Source: Phycisphaerales bacterium
GTDB taxonomy: Bacteria; Planctomycetota; Phycisphaerae; Phycisphaerales; SM1A02
NCBI GenBank assembly: GCA_009691705.1
Contig: SIAR01000024.1
Span: forward strand, 1 to 38,001
Reading direction: 5' to 3'
DNA length: 38,001 bases
Made by a program: the position numbers and the translations under genes. The notes under the pieces are model-generated. The model was not told the origin of the DNA and did not search any database. It saw only the letters and a program-made list of their open reading frames with translations. Shown piece by piece: positions 32,142 to 38,001 of the stretch (position 1 is the first letter of the stretch; every line of letters begins with the position of its first letter).

Positions 32142-33371
32142 TTACCAAGTGTTCACTTGGTCGGGGTGATTTGGGCCTGGACCTGCAGGGCCATCCTGTC
32201 CCCAACTCATTGGATAGTGCGAATCGTCAAGTTCTATCGCCGCCTTCGTTGGAAAGAGCGGGCGAAAAGTATCGCACATCACGGCAAGTTCGTCGGTTTT
32301 GGTTGCCCCGATCGACGACTCCACAGTGCCTGGGTGGGGACCGTGTGGAATCCCCTGCGGATGCAGGGTGAGTGATGCGCTCTCGATTCCCCGTCGCGCC
32401 TTGTAGTTGCCTTCGACGTAGTAGAGCACTTCATCGGAATCGAGGTTGGAGTGGTTGTATGGCACAACAATCGCTTGGGGATGGAAGTCGAGCAACCGCG
32501 GACAGAACGAGCAGATCACGAAGTTGTGCGCTTCGAACGTCTGGTGGGTCGGCGGCGGCAAGTGATGTTTGCCAACGATCGGGCTGAAGTCATCGATGTT
32601 GAAGATGTACGGGTAGTAGCAACCATCCCAGCCAACCACATCAAGCGGGTGATAGCGATACTGATATGCGTGCACAGCACCGCGCGTTTTGATTCGCACT
32701 TCATAGGTACCAAGTTCGTCGAACGTCAGCGGCAGTTGCGGCAATCGCAGGTCGCGCTCGCAGTAGGGGGCATGCTCGAGAAACTGCGAAGTCTGCTTCG
32801 AGAGATAGCGCCGTGGTGGAAGTATGTGCGATCCATTCACTGACTCAATCATCAAGAATCGCGCGGGCGGCGCGCCTGCGGCCGTGGGATCGAAGATCAT
32901 CTGATAGGTCACACCCTTGGGGATGATGATGTAATCCTTGGGGCCGAATCGCAGTGTGCCGAAGATTGAATGCACAACACCAGAACCGTGATGAACGAAG
33001 ATGCACTCATCACCCGTGCCGCTCTTGAACCAATAGTTCATGGCCTCGGCGGGCACACATACTGACATTTCAACATCTTCATTTCCAAAGAGCACGACCC
33101 GACCAGTAACTGGATCGCCTTTGGGTGGCATTGGCGCGCTGCGCACATGGCGCATGCGCATGACATCGCGTTCGACGTACTCGGGTTTGCACGTGTAGAT
33201 CGGCCGCCATCCCGTCACTTGAGTCGGTGGATGAATGTGGTACAGCGTCGATGTCGGACCGACGAAACCTTCCGTGCCGAAGACCTCTTCGCTGTACAAC
33301 CTGCCGTCTGGGCGACGGAATTGAATGTGGCGCTTGTTCGGAAGTTGACCGAGTGTCGTGTAGAAAGCCAT
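32142..33371 (-). CDS. hmgA: Homogentisate 1,2-dioxygenase
   Basis: A 409-residue non-haem iron dioxygenase opening the homogentisate ring to maleylacetoacetate. The cupin-like N-terminal part carries IFVHHGSGVVHSIFGTLRFG. The C-terminal iron site is in NHSNLDSDEVLYYVEGNYKA (His307, Glu314 in the expected ligand positions), then LHPQGIPHGPHPG (His337/343 region). PYNH and HGPHPGT are characteristic. The length fits bacterial enzymes. I chose ATG 33371; an in-frame start at 33557 lies in the divergent synthase gene. Orientation is opposite to fahA. It is followed by the DUF192 gene. Confidence 0.95.
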   Translation of the reverse strand: MAFYTTLGQLPNKRHIQFRRPDGRLYSEEVFGTEGFVGPTSTLYHIHPPTQVTGWRPIYTCKPEYVERDVMRMRHVRSAPMPPKGDPVTGRVVLFGNEDVEMSVCVPAEAMNYWFKSGTGDECIFVHHGSGVVHSIFGTLRFGPKDYIIIPKGVTYQMIFDPTAAGAPPARFLMIESVNGSHILPPRRYLSKQTSQFLEHAPYCERDLRLPQLPLTFDELGTYEVRIKTRGAVHAYQYRYHPLDVVGWDGCYYPYIFNIDDFSPIVGKHHLPPPTHQTFEAHNFVICSFCPRLLDFHPQAIVVPYNHSNLDSDEVLYYVEGNYKARRGIESASLTLHPQGIPHGPHPGTVESSIGATKTDELAVMCDTFRPLFPTKAAIELDDSHYPMSWGQDGPAGPGPNHPDQVNTW

Positions 33372-33380
33372 TGCTCGCGT

Positions 33381-33386
33381 AGTGTA
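33381..33386 (-). promoter_or_regulatory. TACACT -10-like box
   Basis: On the minus strand TACACT ends 9 bases before the hmgA ATG at 33371. This is the outer limit of the spacing seen elsewhere. Confidence 0.35.
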
Positions 33387-33400
33387 CGGCGGTTGCTGCG

Positions 33401-34159
33401 GTGCACCTTTCAAACCACCGCGCCAAGTCGAGTGCAACTGTGAACGACCAAGCATCTCTTTCATTTGACGCCAGCGCCGTTTCTCCAACGGTGGTGCATG
33501 ACTGCCCAGAGTGGTTCGTCGTGAACAAGCCCATTGGATGGCACTCCGTCGCGGCACGAGTCACCGACGGCAGTGCGACGATTCAGGCGTGGATCGCCGC
33601 GAACTACCCTGCGCAGTGCGCACTGCCCGAGTCGGGGCTGGTGCATCGGCTCGATGTCTCGACTAGCGGGTGTCTACTTGTCGCCAAATCCGAGCGTTCG
33701 TACGAAGATTTGCGCGAGAACTTCTCGGCAGGTGTCGGGGGATGGTCGATCGCAAAGAAGTACCTCGCACTTGCGACGCCAGGTCTCGCGCAGAGTGGTG
33801 AGTTCACACTCTTCTTCTCAAGTCGTCACAAGGGATCTGCCAAGGTCACCGTTCACGAGGTCGGCAGTCGTAATGAGCGCGGCGTCTGTCGCTGGAAGGT
33901 ATTGCGGGCCAGTGATCCGCAGGCTGCCGCTGGCGATCCAACGACCTTTGATCTGATCGAAGTTGAACTCATCGGTGCGGGGCGACGCCATCAGATTCGT
34001 GCCGGGCTTAGTTCGCTTGGGCATCCGTTGGCGGGGGACTTGATGTACAGAGGAGCGCCGCTGAACGAGTCATGCAATCACAGTTTCGCGGCGCTTCATG
34101 CCTGGAAAATTGTTGTCACCGGCATTGAAGTCGAGAGTGCACCACCGCAGTGGGCGTGA
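33401..34159 (+). CDS. RluA-family pseudouridine synthase (second copy)
   Basis: A 252-residue RNA pseudouridine synthase without an S4 domain. Motifs: WFVVNKPIGWHSV, catalytic HRLDVSTSGCLLVAKS (catalytic Asp in HRLD), KKYLALATPG, ELIGAGRRHQIRAGLSSLGH and PLAGDLMY. It is shorter than the synthase at 21629 and only distantly like it, so it has a different target. The start is uncertain: the GTG at 33401 is used here, and a GTG at 33440 would remove 13 poorly conserved residues. Neither has a good TAnnnT box or Shine-Dalgarno. It diverges from hmgA and ends 3 bases before the convergent 779-residue gene. Confidence 0.88.
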   Translation: MHLSNHRAKSSATVNDQASLSFDASAVSPTVVHDCPEWFVVNKPIGWHSVAARVTDGSATIQAWIAANYPAQCALPESGLVHRLDVSTSGCLLVAKSERSYEDLRENFSAGVGGWSIAKKYLALATPGLAQSGEFTLFFSSRHKGSAKVTVHEVGSRNERGVCRWKVLRASDPQAAAGDPTTFDLIEVELIGAGRRHQIRAGLSSLGHPLAGDLMYRGAPLNESCNHSFAALHAWKIVVTGIEVESAPPQWA

Positions 34160-34162
34160 GAG

Positions 34163-36502
34163 TCACTGCGCAGCGGTGGGTTCGACCGCAGGTTCCTCGA
34201 CCGGCACTTCGAGCGGTTCCTCGGCCGCTGGCACTTCGAGCGGCACGCCTTCAACTTTAACGAGGACGCGCGGATCGATCCAATTGATCAGCGACATTGC
34301 AAGGCGAACCTCTTCATCTGGAATCGAAATCAACAACAGTTTGTGAGGAGTGAGCGTCTGATCGCCGTCGTTCCAAAATGGCAGCGCGAAACGACCGCCA
34401 CAGCGCAGTTCATCCATAGTGAGTCCACCGGATCCTGCGAAGACTCCATCATCGTCGGCACAATCGAAGTATCCACTCACTCCGAACTCGACCCGCTCAT
34501 CACGGTGCGCCTGCAGCGCAACTTCGCTGCCAAGGAGTGTCGTTTCGTCGGCGGTGACGCCAGGAAGATCGAATCCAAACGGAATCTCGTTGATCGCAAC
34601 CGTCAGACTCGTTCGAGGGGTCGACCACTCACATTGCGCATCGCTCCACTCGACTCCCTCAATCTGCACAGTCAAGCCAGGAAGCTCAAGTGCCTCGAGA
34701 CTCTTCGCCACCTGCGCCTGCATCGGCGGCGTGGCGCCCAGCATTCGAATTGGATCGAGATACCAACGCGCGGCTAGTGCATACTCCTCGAACGACCCAT
34801 TCGACAGTCGCTGAAGATCTTCGTAAAGCATCTTGTCCTCTTCGATTGAGGCGAGCGCCCAGAGCGCAATTGTTTCGTTCGCCAAATCTGCGGCAAGCAC
34901 CGGCGCCCAGGCGCTGGCGAGCCACCCACGCAGGCTGTTTGCGAGAGCGCGCCAACTGCCCGTGCTGCGCGCGTCCTGGGCCATCGCATTGAATCTGGCA
35001 ACCGCCACGCGAGCAAACCCATCCTTCAACAGGCGCCATGCTTCGATCTGCTCTGGACCCTCAGGAGCGGCAGTCGCTAGTGCGTCCGCTGCTTGCGCGA
35101 TGGCACCCGACTCGACGGCAGCATTCACACTGAGCAACGCCGCAGTGAATGCCTCCGCGCGGGCCCGCGACTCGTCCATCAGTCGCCGTTCGTCTGCTAG
35201 CACAATCGTGCGGGCAGACAATCGCGCCAAAAAATCTTCGGCAGTTCTGGCCACGATCGGCAGATCGCTAGGAGGCGGTTCGGCGCTGAGCAACTCCTGC
35301 GTAAACGTCGCGAGGTCTTCGACCGTTGTGATCGCTTCGAGGGTGTGGCGCCGTGATTCAAACCACGCCAGTGCAACGTCACGCGCTTGCAATGTCTCGC
35401 GCACTCCAATTGCGGCCGTCGCTCCGCGGGAAGCAAGATCGCGCACTCTGTCGAAACGCGCGTCGTCGGGAGTCGCGAGCGAACCCAAGCGCGTCGCCAC
35501 AAGTTGCAGCGTTTCAGCGGAGCCTGTGTCAAGGTCAAGTGCGGCAACTTCGGCCAGAGTCGCGGTCAATTCAGACTCCATCGCATCTCGTGCAGAAAGA
35601 AAGTCGCCCACGATCACTGCCTGCGCCCGGATCGCAGCGATTGCCTCAGCAATTTCTGGTGGATTTCGATCGAGTGGTGTTGGCTGATCAACCGCCGCGA
35701 GGGCGGCTGCAAGTTCGTCTAGCGTTGCTGAGGCGCGAATCACCGCCAGTTGGCTCTGGCGCAGTTCGAGTTGGGCGTTCTGGCCAGCCATGAGCTGATC
35801 GAGGTCGCTTGAACAGCGTTCAGTGAGAGAAGCGAGATCGTCGGCACTGAATCCTCCCTCGCCAGAATGTGGTGGCTGCGCGCTTTCGAGATCATCGCTG
35901 GCGTTCTGTATGCCGGGAATAGTGCGGTCGTCGGCGGCGATCGCTGCGTCAACAGCTGCCGTGCGCTGCCCCCACCATGCGCGATTCAGTTCACGATGGT
36001 CGGCCGTCAGGAGGAGCTCGTCTGTTTGCGACTGGGCACTCGCGAGTCGCTCTTGATCAATGATGCGTACAGCGACGCGATCCCACCAAGGTGCATTCAG
36101 AATTTCATTGACGCGCGCCACGAGCGCGCGTGCCGCCGCGCGCTCACCTGAATCGACCGTGCGCCCCTTGGATTGTTCGGCGCCATCGCGGGCAGCAATC
36201 AAGTCTGCGTCGAGTAATCCCAGACTCTCGCGGTCACACCAGTACGACCATCCCAGCCAACCAACAACACCCACCAGCACCACTGCCAATGCGGCCGCCA
36301 GCCTTGGAAGCAATCGCGAGGGCTTGCGTGAAGGTGGCGCAGTTCTCTGGTAGCCAACGCTGCCATCGCCCGACGCGTCCGCAGATATGGACTCTTCTGG
36401 TGCAGTCGTCTCCTCGATGATCCCATCGAACGAAGGGTCGTTAGGCAACTCGGAAAATGGGTCCGAGTCGCCTTGGGAATCTGAGTTCTTTGGTTCATCC
36501 AT
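34163..36502 (-). CDS. Large single-pass membrane protein, function unknown
   Basis: A 779-residue protein. An acidic N-terminal region (1-60, rich in Asp/Ser/Glu) precedes one transmembrane helix (about 66-86, RLAAALAVVLVGVVGWLGWS). A very long helical region follows (about 90-580) dominated by Ala/Glu/Leu/Arg, probably an elongated helical bundle or coiled coil. From about 590 comes a beta-rich domain (QIEGVEWSDAQCEWS ... GRFALPFWNDGD) and a Pro/Glu/Val tail with repeated LEVP and EEP. I do not recognise the family. It follows hppD by 34 bases on the same strand and might be co-transcribed, although no metabolic link is evident. It may be an envelope scaffold. Confidence 0.85.
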   Translation of the reverse strand: MDEPKNSDSQGDSDPFSELPNDPSFDGIIEETTAPEESISADASGDGSVGYQRTAPPSRKPSRLLPRLAAALAVVLVGVVGWLGWSYWCDRESLGLLDADLIAARDGAEQSKGRTVDSGERAAARALVARVNEILNAPWWDRVAVRIIDQERLASAQSQTDELLLTADHRELNRAWWGQRTAAVDAAIAADDRTIPGIQNASDDLESAQPPHSGEGGFSADDLASLTERCSSDLDQLMAGQNAQLELRQSQLAVIRASATLDELAAALAAVDQPTPLDRNPPEIAEAIAAIRAQAVIVGDFLSARDAMESELTATLAEVAALDLDTGSAETLQLVATRLGSLATPDDARFDRVRDLASRGATAAIGVRETLQARDVALAWFESRRHTLEAITTVEDLATFTQELLSAEPPPSDLPIVARTAEDFLARLSARTIVLADERRLMDESRARAEAFTAALLSVNAAVESGAIAQAADALATAAPEGPEQIEAWRLLKDGFARVAVARFNAMAQDARSTGSWRALANSLRGWLASAWAPVLAADLANETIALWALASIEEDKMLYEDLQRLSNGSFEEYALAARWYLDPIRMLGATPPMQAQVAKSLEALELPGLTVQIEGVEWSDAQCEWSTPRTSLTVAINEIPFGFDLPGVTADETTLLGSEVALQAHRDERVEFGVSGYFDCADDDGVFAGSGGLTMDELRCGGRFALPFWNDGDQTLTPHKLLLISIPDEEVRLAMSLINWIDPRVLVKVEGVPLEVPAAEEPLEVPVEEPAVEPTAAQ

Positions 36503-36536
36503 AATTATGTCTGTCGGGTGGAGTGCTGATCACAGT

Positions 36537-37739
36537 TCAAAGATTGCCGCGGCGCGCTTGCTCTTCTTCAAGGGACTGAAACAGCGCCTTAAAATTGCCC
36601 TTTCCAAAGGACTGACTGCCGCGGCGGCAAATGATCTCGAAGAAAAGGGTGGGGCGATCCTGAAGTGGCATCGTAAAGAGTTGCAGCAGGTACCCCTCGT
36701 CGTCGGCATCCACCAGGATGCCGAGTTCGCGCACGCGCTGGTGATCTTCTTTGACTGCCGTGTGCCCATGCGTCGTGAGTTCTTTGTTGACGCGGCTCCA
36801 GACCGACTCGTAATAGGTGTCAGGAATCGCGAGGAATTCAACGCCGCGACCGCGCAACTCTGCGACGCTCGAAAGTTCATCGTCAGTGCGAAGCGCCAAG
36901 TGTTGGATTCCAGGAGTCATGCCATGCCAATCGAGATACTCCTGCACTTGGCTCTTGCGTTTTCCCTCTGCGGGTTCGTTGATGGGCATTTTGATGAGGT
37001 GGTTTCCAGATGCCATCACCTTGCTCATGAGGGCGGAGTACTCCGTTGAGATGTCCTGTTCGTCGAAGTGCTTGAACATCGCAAACCCCATGACATCTTC
37101 GTACCACTTGACCCAGTGGTTCATCTTTCCAAGTTCGACATTACCCACGCAGTGATCGACGAACTTGAGCCCACAGGGATGGATGCGATTGAACTCGTTT
37201 AGCTTGAGGTTCTCGACCTTGCGAAAGGCTGGGGCGAAGAGTCCGCCCTGCTTGAGCGCGGGAAGGTCGTATCCGCCAGTGCGACTAACAAACGAATGCA
37301 CAACGCGTCCGTATGTTTGAATGCCCGCCATCGTGATTGATCCAGTTGAGTCGTGCGTTGTGCGCGGTTCGTAGGCCGAGACGCCACCGTTGCGTTTCGC
37401 CTGTTCCCAAGCCTTCTCGGCATCGAAGACGGTGAATGCGACATCTTTGATGCCATCGCCGTACTTGCCAAGTTCTGCAACCGCCGCGTGGTCGCTGGTG
37501 AGCGGGGTTTCGAGCAACAATCGGATGTTTCCCTGGGTCAAAAGGTACTGCGCGCATTGGCGATTGCCAGTGGTGAGGTCGTTGACTTGCTCAACTTGGA
37601 ATCCAAATGCGTAGGCGTAAAAGAACGCTGCCTGCTTCGCATTGCCGACAAAGAATCGCACATGATCGACGTCAATGAGCGTCAGCGGATCAGTAGCAGA
37701 CTTCGGCGCATCCTTGCTTGCTGGAGTGAGAGTTGCCAT
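36537..37739 (-). CDS. hppD: 4-hydroxyphenylpyruvate dioxygenase
   Basis: A 400-residue Fe(II) dioxygenase converting 4-hydroxyphenylpyruvate to homogentisate. Two VOC-type halves; iron ligands are His196 in FVDHCVGNVE, His280 in GIQHLAL and Glu368 in PTLFFEII. Other family segments are LIDVDHVRFFVGNA, NEPAEGKRKSQVQEYL and QLFTMPLQDRPT. The family C-terminal gate helix is present (FGKGNFKALFQSLEEEQ). I chose ATG 37739 because the codon before it is TTG and a TACCAT box lies 6 bases upstream. It feeds HGD (hmgA), encoded on the same strand 3.2 kb downstream. Confidence 0.97.
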   Translation of the reverse strand: MATLTPASKDAPKSATDPLTLIDVDHVRFFVGNAKQAAFFYAYAFGFQVEQVNDLTTGNRQCAQYLLTQGNIRLLLETPLTSDHAAVAELGKYGDGIKDVAFTVFDAEKAWEQAKRNGGVSAYEPRTTHDSTGSITMAGIQTYGRVVHSFVSRTGGYDLPALKQGGLFAPAFRKVENLKLNEFNRIHPCGLKFVDHCVGNVELGKMNHWVKWYEDVMGFAMFKHFDEQDISTEYSALMSKVMASGNHLIKMPINEPAEGKRKSQVQEYLDWHGMTPGIQHLALRTDDELSSVAELRGRGVEFLAIPDTYYESVWSRVNKELTTHGHTAVKEDHQRVRELGILVDADDEGYLLQLFTMPLQDRPTLFFEIICRRGSQSFGKGNFKALFQSLEEEQARRGNL

Positions 37740-37745
37740 CAAATG

Positions 37746-37751
37746 ATGGTA
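37746..37751 (-). promoter_or_regulatory. TACCAT -10-like box for hppD
   Basis: On the minus strand TACCAT ends 6 bases before the hppD ATG at 37739. It overlaps the plus-strand TATCGT at 37750-37755. Confidence 0.45.
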
Positions 37752-37755
37752 TCGT
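37750..37755 (+). promoter_or_regulatory. TATCGT -10-like box for the small membrane protein
   Basis: TATCGT ends 10 bases before the ATG at 37766, slightly longer than the 6-9 seen at other gene heads. It overlaps the hppD box on the other strand. Confidence 0.35.
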
Positions 37756-37765
37756 CTCGCCCCTT

Positions 37766-37924
37766 ATGAGCGCGAAACTCCCAACCAAGTCGGCAGGATC
37801 TAAAATTGGAATCTGGATCGGACTCATCTTGGCGATGGCGGCGGTCTTCTTTGTCGTCATGTGCACCGCAGGCGATCCCAAGTTTCTTCAGCCAGACGCC
37901 GACCATTCTGCCCCCAACAACTGA
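37766..37924 (+). CDS. Small single-pass membrane protein
   Basis: A 52-residue ORF below the usual size cutoff. A short basic N-terminus (MSAKLPTKSAGSK) precedes one hydrophobic helix at about 14-33 (IGIWIGLILAMAAVFFVVMC) and a short acidic tail ending SAPNN. I do not recognise it. It diverges from hppD, and a gene start follows 11 bases after its stop, so it may lead an operon that continues past the right edge. An in-frame TTG at 37733 would overlap hppD and is unlikely. Confidence 0.6.
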   Translation: MSAKLPTKSAGSKIGIWIGLILAMAAVFFVVMCTAGDPKFLQPDADHSAPNN

Positions 37925-37935
37925 ACAACCCACCA

Positions 37936-38001
37936 ATGGCGCAGCGAACCAATTCTGATACGAAACGACTCGAAACAGTTGAACCTGTTGGCGCGCGGGT
38001 G
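37936..38001 (+). CDS. Start of an unidentified gene (partial at right edge)
   Basis: An ATG at 37936 opens 22 codons to the window end without a stop: MAQRTNSDTKRLETVEPVGA and on. The phrase VEPVGARV is reminiscent of the beginning of a GroES-like co-chaperonin, but 22 residues cannot decide this. It is probably coupled to the small membrane gene upstream. Confidence 0.45.
   Translation, partial: MAQRTNSDTKRLETVEPVGARV

Overview
The window looks like chromosomal DNA of a planctomycete, most likely from the Phycisphaerae. It is roughly 60% G+C by eye. The reasons are a secreted protein ending in two dockerin-like calcium-binding repeats and the terminal residues WGACP, a large MoxR/DUF58/BatA/von Willebrand (vWA) gene cluster of planctomycete type, TPR-sulfotransferase and TPR-YggX fusions, and many proteins anchored by one N-terminal helix. 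The assignment is inference from gene content; no rRNA or other marker is present. I found no tRNA, rRNA, CRISPR array, insertion sequence or phage gene. Genes are packed tightly and no gap reaches 300 bases.

Region 1 (1-13978). A partial exported coiled-coil protein runs off the left edge on the minus strand and ends in near-perfect 18-bp repeats. Divergent from it is a seven-gene plus-strand operon with start/stop overlaps or 5-base gaps throughout: a three-helix membrane coiled-coil protein, an iron-type solute-binding lipoprotein, a two-module ABC permease fused to an NHL beta-propeller, a vWA/glutamine-amidotransferase-like membrane protein, a MoxR AAA+ ATPase, a DUF58 protein and a BatA-like vWA membrane protein. 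No ABC ATPase gene is present, so the only nucleotide-driven partner in the operon is MoxR.

Region 2 (13984-20032). Mostly housekeeping genes: a TPR-YggX iron-trafficking fusion, class 1 dihydroorotate dehydrogenase (pyrD), a zincin metallopeptidase, a coiled-coil zinc-ribbon protein, CDP-diacylglycerol synthase (cdsA), a winged-helix regulator, a secreted C-type-lectin/dockerin protein and an orphan HicA-like protein.

Region 3 (20169-27936). TPR-sulfotransferase, RluA-type pseudouridine synthase, the tRNA hydroxylation protein TrhO, adenine phosphoribosyltransferase (apt), a copper-type P1B ATPase, a TPR lipoprotein and two small minus-strand membrane proteins.

Region 4 (27961-38001). A tyrosine/phenylalanine catabolic island: 4-hydroxyphenylpyruvate dioxygenase, homogentisate 1,2-dioxygenase and fumarylacetoacetase, with an MFS transporter and an unnamed 310-residue protein translationally coupled to fumarylacetoacetase. 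Maleylacetoacetate isomerase is absent. A DUF192 protein, a second RluA-type synthase, a large single-pass protein and a small membrane protein lie among them. The start of another gene runs off the right edge.

A pattern runs through the whole window. At most gene heads a TAnnnT hexamer lies 6-9 bases before the start codon, while genes inside operons have Shine-Dalgarno-like sites or overlapping start/stop codons. This is the arrangement expected for leaderless mRNAs. I used it to choose several starts, notably that of the copper ATPase.
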